From contig PXQV01000008.1 of the NCBI GenBank assembly GCA_003021175.1, forward strand, positions 1 through 58,690: DNA of 58,690 nucleotides, given 5' to 3'. Under the pieces are notes generated by a model. The model saw only the letters and a program-made list of their open reading frames with translations, was not told the DNA's origin and made no database searches. This DNA comes from Halobacteriales archaeon QH_7_66_36 (GTDB lineage: Archaea > Halobacteriota > Halobacteria > Halobacteriales > Haloarculaceae). The position numbers were made by a program, and so were the translations under genes. Shown here one piece after another: positions 43,581-51,925 of this stretch. Each line of letters begins with the position of its first letter. Position 1 is the stretch's first letter.

Positions 43581-45128
43581 CTACTCCAACAGCAGCAGTT
43601 CCGGCTCCTCCAGATACCGCTTCACCGTGTTGGTGAACTGCCCCGCTTCGGCCCCGTCGATGACGCGGTGGTCGATGGACAGCGAGAGCGTCAGGACGTG
43701 TCGGGGCACCACCTCGCCGTCGACCACGCGCGGCTTCTCCTTGATCTCGCCCAGTCCGAGGATGGCGGTCTCGGGGTAGTTGATGATCGGCGTGGCGTGT
43801 TCGCCGCCGACCGCGCCGAAGTTGGTGATCGAGAACGTCCCGCCCTGCATCTCCTCGGGGGCGATGGAGCGGTCGCGGGCCTTCTCGACGAGGTCGTTCA
43901 TCTCGTCGGCGATGTCCAACATCCCCTTCCTGTCGGCGTCTTTCACGACCGGAACCATCAGGCCGGCGTCCGTCGCGGTCGCGATGCCGACGTTGTAGTA
44001 GTGTTTCTTGCGTATCTCGCCGGCCACCTCGTCGAGTTGGCTGTTGAGGATGGGGTACTGTTTCAGCGCCGCGACGACGGCCTTGACGACGAACGGCATG
44101 TACGAGAGCGACGCGCCGCGCTCCGCGGCTTCGGGCTTCAGCCGTCCGCGGGTCTCGACGAGTCGGGTCACGTCCGCCTCGTCGTGGTGGGTGACGTGCG
44201 GCGCGGTGTACTTCGACTCCTCCATCGCCTCGCCGATGGTCTGCCGGACGCCCGTGTACGGCTCCCGCGTCTCGCGGCGTTGGACCTCCGCGTCCGGGAG
44301 CGGGTCGAGGTCGACGCCGCCAGCGGGAGTCTCACCGGCCTCGCCAGTCTCCGCCTCGGCACCCGGGGCCGTCTGCTCGACGCCGCCCGCCGCGTGCTCG
44401 CGAACCTGCTCCGGCGCGACGAACGCCTCGCCGTCGCGCGTCTGTTCCGTCGAAACGGCGTCGATGTCGACGCCCTCTTCCTCGGCGAGGCGGCGCGTCG
44501 CCGGCGCGGCGAGCGTCCGGTCGCGGTCGGCCTCGCCCTCCGTCACCGTCGACGCACCCCCACCGAGTTCGAGTTCGTCCACCTCGTCGCCGACCGCTGT
44601 CGTCGCCGACTGGACGGCCGACTCGGGTTTCGGTTCCGGCTCGGTAGAAGCGTCACCCTCCGCGTGCGAGCGAACGTCGCGGTCGGTCACGCGCCCGCCG
44701 GGGCCGGACCCCTCGACGGTCAAGATGTCGATATCGAGTTCACGGGCGAGGCGGCGGGCCGACGGCGAGGCGAACACGTGCTCTGCAGGAGCGTCGTCCG
44801 TCTCCGCGACGGCCGACACCGCCGACTCGACGGTTTCGTCGTCAGCACCCCCGGTCGTGTCAGTGGTCGCCGCGCCCGCGTCATCGTCTTCGTCCGTGTC
44901 GAAGCCGATGATCACGTCGCCGACGGGGACGACCTCGCCTTCCGCGGCGTGAATCTCGCGGACGGTGCCGTCAACCGGCGACGGCACCTCGACGACCGCC
45001 TTGTCCGTCTCCACCTCGGCGACGGGTTGGTCCTCCGAGACGGCGTCGCCGGAGTCGACGAGCCAACTCACGATCTCGGCCTCGGTGAGCCCCTCGCCCA
45101 CGTCGGGCAGTGTGAACTCGCGGACCAT
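43581..45128 (-). CDS. pdhC: 2-oxoacid dehydrogenase E2 (dihydrolipoyl acyltransferase)
   Basis: The 515-residue protein has one lipoyl domain with K43 in ETDKAVVEV, a peripheral-subunit-binding domain (118-155, FASPSARRLARELDIDI), and a second diverged one (206-246, LAAPATRRLAEEEGVDI). Acidic linkers and a catalytic acyltransferase core with the SIDHRVIDG motif follow. It passes acyl groups from E1 to CoA. Two E1/E3-binding domains in one chain are unusual. The ATG overlaps the pdhB stop by one base. Confidence 0.94.
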   Translation of the reverse strand: MVREFTLPDVGEGLTEAEIVSWLVDSGDAVSEDQPVAEVETDKAVVEVPSPVDGTVREIHAAEGEVVPVGDVIIGFDTDEDDDAGAATTDTTGGADDETVESAVSAVAETDDAPAEHVFASPSARRLARELDIDILTVEGSGPGGRVTDRDVRSHAEGDASTEPEPKPESAVQSATTAVGDEVDELELGGGASTVTEGEADRDRTLAAPATRRLAEEEGVDIDAVSTEQTRDGEAFVAPEQVREHAAGGVEQTAPGAEAETGEAGETPAGGVDLDPLPDAEVQRRETREPYTGVRQTIGEAMEESKYTAPHVTHHDEADVTRLVETRGRLKPEAAERGASLSYMPFVVKAVVAALKQYPILNSQLDEVAGEIRKKHYYNVGIATATDAGLMVPVVKDADRKGMLDIADEMNDLVEKARDRSIAPEEMQGGTFSITNFGAVGGEHATPIINYPETAILGLGEIKEKPRVVDGEVVPRHVLTLSLSIDHRVIDGAEAGQFTNTVKRYLEEPELLLLE

Positions 45129-46111
45129 CAGAACGTCACCGTCTCTCGGATGCCGTCCTCGATGCGGGCGGCCTCGGGCATGTAGTAATCCTCCAGCGCG
45201 TACAGCGGGAACGGCGTGTCGAAGCCGGTCACGCGCTTCACCGGTGCCTCCTGATACAGCAGCGCCTCCTCCTGAATCGTGGCAGCTATCTCCGCCCCCA
45301 GCCCGCCGGTCTTGGGCGCTTCGTGGACGACGACCGCACGGCCCGTCTTCCGGAAGGAGTCGACGATGGCGTCCCAGTCCATCGGCGACAGCGTCCGCAG
45401 GTCGACCACCTCGGCGTCTACCTCGCCCGCGAGATTCTCCGCGGCTTCGAGGGTCGGGCGAGTCATCGCACCCCACGTGAACACGGACACGTCCGTGCCC
45501 TCGCGGCGGACGGCCGCGTCGCCCAACTCGACCGTGTACGGCTCCTCGGGCACCTCCTCGCGGAAGGCCCGGTAGATCAGCTTCGGTTCGAGGAAGACGA
45601 CCGGGTCCGGATCGCGTATCGCGGCCGCGAGCAGTCCCTTCGTGTCGTGAGGCGTCGACGGAACGGCGACCTTCAGCCCCGCCTCGTGGGTGTAGAAGGC
45701 CTCCTTCGACTCGGAGTGGTGTTCGGGCGCGCGGATGCCGCCGCCGTACGGCGCGCGCAGCGTCATCGGCACGGTGAACCGGCCGCGCGACCGCGTCCGC
45801 ATCCGGGCGGCGTGCGAGACGATCTGGTCGAAGCCCGGATACATGAAGCCGGAAAACTGGATCTCGGGGACCGGCACCATCCCGTAGGCGGCCATGCCGA
45901 CGGCGGTGCCGACGATGCCCGACTCCGCGAGCGGCGTGTCGAACACCCGCTCCTCGCCGAACTCCTCGTGGAGTCCCTGCGTGGCGCGGAAGACGCCGCC
46001 GTTCTCGCCGACGTCCTCGCCGAACACGACCACGTCGTCGTCGCGTTCGAGTTCGCACTTGAGACCGTCCCGTACTGCCTGTACCAGCGTGAGGTTCTGC
46101 GTCGTGCTCAT
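45128..46111 (-). CDS. pdhB: 2-oxoacid dehydrogenase E1 beta subunit
   Basis: The 327-residue subunit has [27 protein letters not shown] at the N-terminus, [38 protein letters not shown] and a C-terminal [15 protein letters not shown]. It forms the E1 heterotetramer with PdhA and binds the pyrimidine side of thiamine diphosphate. It overlaps pdhA by 4 nt and pdhC by 1 nt. Length is normal. Confidence 0.95.
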   Translation of the reverse strand: MSTTQNLTLVQAVRDGLKCELERDDDVVVFGEDVGENGGVFRATQGLHEEFGEERVFDTPLAESGIVGTAVGMAAYGMVPVPEIQFSGFMYPGFDQIVSHAARMRTRSRGRFTVPMTLRAPYGGGIRAPEHHSESKEAFYTHEAGLKVAVPSTPHDTKGLLAAAIRDPDPVVFLEPKLIYRAFREEVPEEPYTVELGDAAVRREGTDVSVFTWGAMTRPTLEAAENLAGEVDAEVVDLRTLSPMDWDAIVDSFRKTGRAVVVHEAPKTGGLGAEIAATIQEEALLYQEAPVKRVTGFDTPFPLYALEDYYMPEAARIEDGIRETVTF

Positions 46112-47211
46112 TCTTCGAGTAGCTCCCCGTCGTGCTGCTCCCGGAGTCGCTGCAGATACTGCATCTGTGATTCGAGCCGTCGGGGCATCTCCGCGTACAC
46201 GTGCTCGAATATGCTCTCCGCCGACGGCCGCTCTATCGACTCGGCTGCCTCGATGGTGTCGGCCACCTCCGCCTCGACTGAGTCCGTTATCTCGGCGACG
46301 CGCTCGTCGTCGAGGACGCCCCGGTCGCGCAGGAACGCTTCCAGTCGCGGGATCGGGTCCTTCTGCTTCCACCGCTCGACCTCCTCTTCGTCGCGGTAGA
46401 CGGAAGGGTCGTCGGCGGTCGTGTGCGCACCGAAGCGGTACTGGACGGCCTCGATGAGCGTCGGCCGGAGCTCCTCGACAGGTGGCTCGCGGGCCTTCTT
46501 CACGGCCTCGCGTGTCACCTGATACACGGCGAGCGGGTCCATCCCGTCGACCTGTATCCCCTCGAAGCCGTACGCCGTCGCCTTCTGGGCCAGCGTCTCG
46601 GTCGCCGTCTGCTCCTCGCGGGGCACGGAGATGGCCCACCCGTTGTTGTTACAGAAGAACACCGTCGGCGTGTCGAAGACGCCGCCGAAGTTGAGTCCCT
46701 CGTGGAAGTCCCCTTCGGAGGTCGCGCCGTCGCCGAAGTAACACACGGCGACCGCGTCGTCGTCTCGGTAGTCGATGGCCATCCCCAGCCCTGCGGCGTG
46801 GGGGATCTGCGAGGCGATCGGCACCGCGACGGGCATGATGTTCAGTCCGTCCAAGGAGTTGCCTCGCTCGTCGCCCATCCAGTAGCGGAGCGTCTGGTCG
46901 AAGTCGAGACCGCGGACGTACATCGCGGCGTGTTCGCGGTAGGAGGGCACGATCCAGTCGCGCTCGGCCAGCGCCATCGCGGAGCCGACCTGTGCGCCCT
47001 CTTGGCCCGACAGCGGCGGATACGTCCCCATTCGCCCCTGTCGCTGGAGGCTCACGGCCCGCTGGTCGAAGTGACGCGCCAGCTTCATGTTCCGATACAT
47101 GTCGACCAACTGCTCGTCGGAGAGGTCCGGCACCGTCGCGCCGTCGACGACCCGCCCCTCCTCGTCGAGCACCTGCACCCGTTCGTCCGGATCGCGTTCC
47201 AGCACGCTCAC
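46108..47211 (-). CDS. pdhA: 2-oxoacid dehydrogenase E1 alpha subunit
   Basis: The 367-residue subunit has the thiamine-diphosphate motif [20 protein letters not shown] ending in NNNGWA, plus the [13 protein letters not shown] and [11 protein letters not shown] segments. Pyruvate is the likely main substrate in haloarchaea, though branched-chain acids are possible. The start is GTG. An 8-codon upstream ORF ends in a TGA that overlaps this GTG. TATA-like TATTTA lies about 65 nt upstream. Confidence 0.95.
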   Translation of the reverse strand: MSVLERDPDERVQVLDEEGRVVDGATVPDLSDEQLVDMYRNMKLARHFDQRAVSLQRQGRMGTYPPLSGQEGAQVGSAMALAERDWIVPSYREHAAMYVRGLDFDQTLRYWMGDERGNSLDGLNIMPVAVPIASQIPHAAGLGMAIDYRDDDAVAVCYFGDGATSEGDFHEGLNFGGVFDTPTVFFCNNNGWAISVPREEQTATETLAQKATAYGFEGIQVDGMDPLAVYQVTREAVKKAREPPVEELRPTLIEAVQYRFGAHTTADDPSVYRDEEEVERWKQKDPIPRLEAFLRDRGVLDDERVAEITDSVEAEVADTIEAAESIERPSAESIFEHVYAEMPRRLESQMQYLQRLREQHDGELLEE

Positions 47212-47234
47212 GACCGAACCACCCGTGGTGACAT
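47208..47234 (-). CDS. Possible 8-codon leader ORF of pdhA
   Basis: ATG at 47234 opens MSPRVVRS and stops at a TGA that overlaps the pdhA GTG (GTGA). An in-frame ATG at 47261 would make it 17 codons. The TATA-like TATTTA at 47273-47278 would place transcription start near 47249, so the short form is more likely in the transcript. It may couple translation or be chance. Confidence 0.25.
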   Translation of the reverse strand: MSPRVVRS

Positions 47235-47407
47235 ACCCGAAATCTCCGGCCCGTTACGCATATGATTTTCGTAAATACCTTTCGCCGCGTGCCGTTCTTG
47301 CCACGGGATCGAACGTTCGTCCAGTTTCGGTTGGATCGCGGGCGACGCTTTCGAGCGTTCGTCGGGTCGCCGGTCGACGGTCGGAAGCGAGCGTGTCACG
47401 GGTAGAG

Positions 47408-48349
47408 TTAGTCGCTCCGCGCCCGCGCCTGTTCGCGCGCCGTCGCGACGTCCGCGCCGTCGCGGGCGACCGCCTCCACGAAGAACTCGCCGGCCTTGAA
47501 CGAGGAGCGCACCATCGGTCCCGACGCACAGTAGAGGAAGTCGAGTTCCTCCTCCGCGACGGCGCGCCACGTCTCGAACTTGTCCGGGTGGACGTAGTCG
47601 AACACCTCCAGATGGCGCGTCGACGGCTGGAGATACTGGCCGAACGTGACGATGTCGACGCCGACCTCCCGTAGGTCCGACAGCGTCTGGTACACCTCGT
47701 GGTCGTACTCGCCGACGCCGAGCATGAGCGAGGTTTTCGCGTAGGCGTCGCTCTCGGCGTAGCGTTCGAGAACGGCGAACGACTGCTCGTAGCCCGCGCG
47801 GCGGTCCCGCACCGGCCACTGAAGCCGGTCGACCGTCTCGACGTTGTGCGCGAGCACGTCCGCGCCCGCCTCGGCGACGGTGTCGACCAGCTCGAGGTCG
47901 CCCCGGAAGTCCGGCGTCAGCGCCTCGACGAGGATGGAGTCGTCGCGGTCCTTGATCTCACGGATCGTCTCGGCAAAGTGTTCGGCCCCCTGATCGGGCA
48001 GGTCGTCCCGGTCCACGCTGGTCAACACGACGTAGTCCAATCCGATCTCGGCGACGGCGTCCGCGACGTTCGCGGGTTCGTCGGGGTCGAGCGGCTCCAT
48101 CCCGCCCGTCTGCACGTCACAGAAGTTACAGCCGCGCGAGCAGCGGTCGCCCATGAGCATGAACGTCGCCGTACCGGGCCCGTTGCGCCCGGACCAGCAG
48201 TCGCCGAGATTCGGACACGACGCCTCCTCGCACACCGTGTGGAGGTCGTGCTCGCGGAGCGTGGATTTGATCTCGGTGAACCGCTCGCCCGAAGGGGGAC
48301 GCATCTTCAGCCACTCCGGCTTGCGACGGCGGTCGCGGGACCGGCTCAT
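47408..48349 (-). CDS. lipA: Lipoyl synthase
   Basis: The 313-residue radical-SAM enzyme has the auxiliary cluster cysteines C40, C45 and C51 (HTVCEEASCPNLGDC), the SAM cluster C70, C74 and C77 (CSRGCNFC), and the C-terminal PMVRSSFKAGEF. It inserts sulfur into octanoyl groups to make lipoyl cofactors, here used by the E2 encoded next to it. GCTTTTGCCC on the minus strand about 26 nt upstream can be its TATA. Confidence 0.95.
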   Translation of the reverse strand: MSRSRDRRRKPEWLKMRPPSGERFTEIKSTLREHDLHTVCEEASCPNLGDCWSGRNGPGTATFMLMGDRCSRGCNFCDVQTGGMEPLDPDEPANVADAVAEIGLDYVVLTSVDRDDLPDQGAEHFAETIREIKDRDDSILVEALTPDFRGDLELVDTVAEAGADVLAHNVETVDRLQWPVRDRRAGYEQSFAVLERYAESDAYAKTSLMLGVGEYDHEVYQTLSDLREVGVDIVTFGQYLQPSTRHLEVFDYVHPDKFETWRAVAEEELDFLYCASGPMVRSSFKAGEFFVEAVARDGADVATAREQARARSD

Positions 48350-48399
48350 TACGCACGGTTGTCGCCACGCGGGCAAAAGCGTGCCGTCCGGCGGTCGGG

Positions 48400-48643
48400 T
48401 AGTGTTCACACAAAACCAATTCAGTCGGATGAGCCAGCGACAGGGTGTAGAAAGCCCCCGGTCGCTACGGTCGCGCGGCTCGCTGCGTTCGCTGCGGTAC
48501 TTACGTCGCCGTGCTTCCCGTAGCGACCACCGGGAGAGCTTCGCTCTCCCGAGCAATCGGCGGCGAAGCCGCCGATAACGGCCCCTTTCAGTCCCACCCA
48601 CCGCGGTTTCTCGGCCGGGTGACGACCCCGTACCTGAACACTG
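48400..48643 (+). repeat. Structured dispersed element, copy D
   Basis: AGTGTTCA (from 48401) and TGAACACT (to 48642) are perfect 8-bp terminal inverted repeats. GAAAG (48450-48454) pairs with CTTTC (48585-48589). GGTCGCTACGG (48460-48470) pairs with CCGTAGCGACC (48518-48528). A further segment has two perfect hairpins, GGGAGAGC-TTC-GCTCTCCC and CGGCGGC-GAA-GCCGCCG. The element takes up most of the gap between lipA and the phosphatase gene; no gene is visible there. Confidence 0.8.
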
Positions 48644-48705
48644 TCGTCGGTCAGAAGTCCCCGAATCTCAACGCTCATGGGACCGCCGACCGACGACGGG
48701 AGTGG

Positions 48706-49320
48706 ATGACGACCATCGTCGCGCTCCGACACGGGCGAACGGCGTGGAACCACGAGGGCCGGATGCAGGGGTGGGCACCCGTACCCCTCGACGAGCGGGG
48801 CCGCGAGCAGGCAACCGCGGCGGGTGCGTGGCTCGCTGACGAGTACGCGTTCGACGCCGTCTACGCGTCCGATCTTCAGCGGACCCGCGAGACGGCCGAA
48901 CGAGTGCTCGAACAGCTACCCAACGAAGACGTTCACTACGGGGGAGCGTGGCGCGAGCGCGACATCGGCGTGTATCAGGGACTCCCCTACGAGGACGTGT
49001 ACGAACGGTTCCCGGCGTTCGCGCTCGGCGAGGCGGCCGCCGACGCCGCCGACCGCCGCCCGGACTCGGGCGAGAGCCTCGCGGACATGTACGACCGGAC
49101 GACCGCGCGCTTCGAGGAACTGTGCGAGACGCACGCCCCGGACGACACGCTGCTGGTCGTCACCCACGGCGGCCCAATCTACATGCTCACCGGTCACGTG
49201 AAGGGACTCGCGATCCGCGAGGCGGTGTTGGAGCACTCACAGGACAACTGCGGCGCGACCGTCTTCGACCACGACGGCTCGACCGAGGTGGTCGCGGAGA
49301 ACCTGACCGGCTGGCGCTAG
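48706..49320 (+). CDS. Histidine phosphatase (phosphoglycerate mutase-like)
   Basis: The 204-residue protein has the phospho-acceptor H9 in ALRHGRTAWN and the second catalytic histidine H154 in VVTHGG, plus a conserved E in WRERDIGVYQG. The small size and lack of a dPGM insertion suggest a broad phosphatase (alpha-ribazole or sugar-phosphate type) rather than glycolytic mutase. The ATG at 48706 fits the fold; upstream sequence belongs to the repeat. Its 3' end overlaps larE by 4 nt. Confidence 0.85.
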   Translation: MTTIVALRHGRTAWNHEGRMQGWAPVPLDERGREQATAAGAWLADEYAFDAVYASDLQRTRETAERVLEQLPNEDVHYGGAWRERDIGVYQGLPYEDVYERFPAFALGEAAADAADRRPDSGESLADMYDRTTARFEELCETHAPDDTLLVVTHGGPIYMLTGHVKGLAIREAVLEHSQDNCGATVFDHDGSTEVVAENLTGWR

Positions 49321-50183
49321 CTCGGATACTCCGTCGAGAGCACGTCCGTTTCCCCCTCGTAGGCGTCGTTCGCCGGGGAGACGCTTCCGGTCGCGTACCC
49401 CTCTAAATCGAGGGTAACGTGGTCGAAGCCACAGTCGAGCAGGTGGTCGCGCGCGGCCCGCACGAAGTCGGGGTCGAGCGCCCGCTCCAGTTCGTCCTCG
49501 CCGATCTCGATGCGCGCGAGTCCGTCGTGGTCGCGCACGCGGAACTGCTCGAAGCCCCACGTCCGAAGCAGCGTCTCGGCCTGCTCGACGCGGGTGAGCC
49601 GCTCTTCCGTCACGTCCAGCCCCGTCGGGATGCGCGAGGAGAGACACGCCATCGAGGGTTTGTCGGCGACGGAGAGGTCGTAGTGGTCCGCGACCGCCCG
49701 AACCTCCGACTTCGTGAGGCCGTGTTCGAGCAGGGGTGAGTAGGCGTCGAGTTCCTCGACGGCCCGGAGGCCGGGCCGGTGGCCCTCGCCGGGGTCGTCG
49801 GCGTTCGTGCCGTCACACACCACGTCGATGCCCAGTTCGCGGGCCGTGTCGAACATCTCGCCGAGGCGCATCGACCGGCAGTGGTAACAGCGGTCGCCGT
49901 CGTTCGCGACGAAGTTCGGGTCGTCGAGTTCCGAAAAGGAGGAGATCTCGTGGCGGATGCCGATCTCGTCGGCGACGCGGGTCGCGTCGTCCAGTTCGGC
50001 CGCAGGTAACGTCTCGGATTTCGCGGTGCAGGCGACCGCGTCCTCGCCGAGTACGTCGTGGGCGATGGCGGCGACCACCGCGCTGTCGACGCCCCCGGAG
50101 AAGGCGACGAGGACGGGACCACGCTCCGCGAGGTCGACACGTGCCGCGTCGACCTTCGCGGCCACTACGTCGTCAAGTGTCAT
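49317..50183 (-). CDS. larE: ATP-dependent sacrificial sulfur transferase LarE-like
   Basis: The 288-residue PP-loop enzyme has SGGVDS (29-34), GDRCYHCR (96-103), and C180 in SMACLSSRIPTG. C180 corresponds to the cysteine that gives up its sulfur in lactobacillar LarE to make the nickel-pincer cofactor of lactate racemase. LarB/LarC are not in the window, so the real substrate may differ; related haloarchaeal proteins are annotated only as LarE family. All motif residues are intact. Confidence 0.87.
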   Translation of the reverse strand: MTLDDVVAAKVDAARVDLAERGPVLVAFSGGVDSAVVAAIAHDVLGEDAVACTAKSETLPAAELDDATRVADEIGIRHEISSFSELDDPNFVANDGDRCYHCRSMRLGEMFDTARELGIDVVCDGTNADDPGEGHRPGLRAVEELDAYSPLLEHGLTKSEVRAVADHYDLSVADKPSMACLSSRIPTGLDVTEERLTRVEQAETLLRTWGFEQFRVRDHDGLARIEIGEDELERALDPDFVRAARDHLLDCGFDHVTLDLEGYATGSVSPANDAYEGETDVLSTEYPS

Positions 50184-50349
50184 GCACGCGCTCCGGGGTC
50201 GACGCTGAAAAGTTCGCCGGAGCGACCGTCGGTGGGGCGCACGGAGGAGCCATTCGCAGGACAGTCACGCCCGACGCCGACGCGCACTTCTCTCCCCCTC
50301 GGCCGGCGCGAACGGTGGGTACAAACCTGCCGACACCGTACGCCGACGC

Positions 50350-50976
50350 ATGAACGCCGACGAGTTCGTCGACGCGGTACGGAATCAGAACAAGACTGAG
50401 CTGTCGCGGCTCGGCTCTTCGAAGTCGCTGTACGCCGACACGGAAGGCGAGATGGAGCCGGACGTCGTCATGCGTGCGGCCGCGGACGCCGAACACGCCG
50501 CCGCAGAGACGTTCGAGGCGTGGGCCGACTCCGCCGCCGGTGAGGCGAGCGAGGTGTTCCGCGCGACGGCCGAAGAGGAGTACGACCACTACGAACAGGT
50601 CGTCGCCGAGTTGGACGACCACGAATCCGGCGGAGATCCCCCTGCCATACAGGAGTATCTCCGCGGGCTCGACGGCACGACGGAGCGACTCGGCGCGCTC
50701 GTCGGGCGGACGCTCGCCGCCGAGAAGTCGAAGGAGCAGACGACCGGCTTCTTCGTCGGGCAGGCGAAGCCGCAGGTGGCGAGCACGTTCCGCGGGCTGG
50801 GTGACGACCTCGACGACCAGATCGCCCGCGCGACCGACCTGCTGGCCGAGCGGTGTGAGAGCGACGAGGAGTGGGAACGAGCAGTGACGGCCGCTTCGGA
50901 GGCCATCGGGGTCGCCTACGAGGAGTACACGGAGCGGCTGGAGTCGATGGGCGTCAACCCGAAGCCGGTGTGTTAG
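50350..50976 (+). CDS. Ferritin-like/rubrerythrin-like haloarchaeal protein
   Basis: The 208-residue, mainly helical and acidic protein has two E-x2-H-like pairs, DAEHAAAETFEAW (about 46-58) and TAEEEYDHYEQV (about 75-86), which suggest a ferritin-like diiron bundle. The segment MNADEFVDAVRNQNKTELSRLGSSK is conserved in haloarchaeal homologues as I remember them; some are labelled transcription antitermination protein without clear basis. The function is open. Its stop overlaps the convergent signal peptidase gene by 4 nt. Confidence 0.6.
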   Translation: MNADEFVDAVRNQNKTELSRLGSSKSLYADTEGEMEPDVVMRAAADAEHAAAETFEAWADSAAGEASEVFRATAEEEYDHYEQVVAELDDHESGGDPPAIQEYLRGLDGTTERLGALVGRTLAAEKSKEQTTGFFVGQAKPQVASTFRGLGDDLDDQIARATDLLAERCESDEEWERAVTAASEAIGVAYEEYTERLESMGVNPKPVC

Positions 50977-51731
50977 ACGGCCGCCCGCGTGCTGTTAGTG
51001 GTCGCCGGCGCGGCTGGATCGGTCGACGCGGATAACTCCACCAGCGTGGCTGGCCCGGACCAGACGTAGAGCGGGCAGGGACCGTTGCCGGAGGCGCAGA
51101 GCTTCACGTAGCCGAGGCCGGGAACGCCGAACTCGGCGGTCCCGATGATCCACGCCGGCCGCACCGGCGAGGACAGCCCCGTCACCTGATCGTATCGGTC
51201 GTTCGTCGCCGGGTTGTCGCCCTTCGTGATGAATCCGGCGTGCGGCGCCGGACAGTTGCGGAGCTGCTCGCAGTTCTTCGCGTCGCCGATGCTGTCCTTG
51301 TCGGCTCTGTCGTACCAGTTCTCTCCGTCCGCGACCCAGAGGCGGGCCCGATGGATGATCGGGGTTCCGGAGCGATTGTCCGGTCGGTAGATGATCACGT
51401 CGCCGTAGTTCGAGAACTCCTGATAGCCGGCCGTCCGGCCGTCCTGATACGTGACGACGCCCGTCTCCCCCTGCGCGGCCTCCGGCGAGAGTCGGTCTTC
51501 GTCCATCACGAACACCAGCTCGCCGACGGTCATGTTCGGCTCCATGCTGCCGGACTCGACGGCGACCATGGGAGGCCAGACGCCGCTGATGGCGAACAAC
51601 AGCAGCCCGACCGCGAGCACCGCGCCGACGCTCGTGAACACCTCTCGGACGTACGCCACGCCGGAGTGGTCGGTCGTCCAGAGCCAGCGCAGCCACTCGA
51701 CCGGCCCGCGCGGCCCCGACTCGTCGCTCAT
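50973..51731 (-). CDS. sec11: Signal peptidase I (Sec11/archaeal type)
   Basis: The 252-residue membrane protease has one clear N-terminal helix (about 33-55). Catalytic Ser62 lies in SGSMEPN, His127 (in place of lysine, as in Sec11) in IIHRAR, and acidic residues in TKGDNPATND. A last hydrophobic stretch near the C-terminus may be a second membrane contact. It cleaves Sec and probably Tat signal peptides. The ATG at 51731 fits the family. Confidence 0.9.
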   Translation of the reverse strand: MSDESGPRGPVEWLRWLWTTDHSGVAYVREVFTSVGAVLAVGLLLFAISGVWPPMVAVESGSMEPNMTVGELVFVMDEDRLSPEAAQGETGVVTYQDGRTAGYQEFSNYGDVIIYRPDNRSGTPIIHRARLWVADGENWYDRADKDSIGDAKNCEQLRNCPAPHAGFITKGDNPATNDRYDQVTGLSSPVRPAWIIGTAEFGVPGLGYVKLCASGNGPCPLYVWSGPATLVELSASTDPAAPATTNSTRAAV

Positions 51732-51925
51732 TACCCCCCGTATCCGTGCAAGTCGTTTGAACGTTCTGTCTTCCGGGAGTCTCGCTGGATTCGGCAACAG
51801 CGACGGGATGAGACGGGAGTCGTGACGCGAATCGAGGCTCGGAGAGGCCGCGTGCCGCTGTCGAGCGAGCGGGCGCTTTGCTCGGGTCGGCACGCTTTTG
51901 CCCGCCTGTCGCTTCTCATCGGAGC

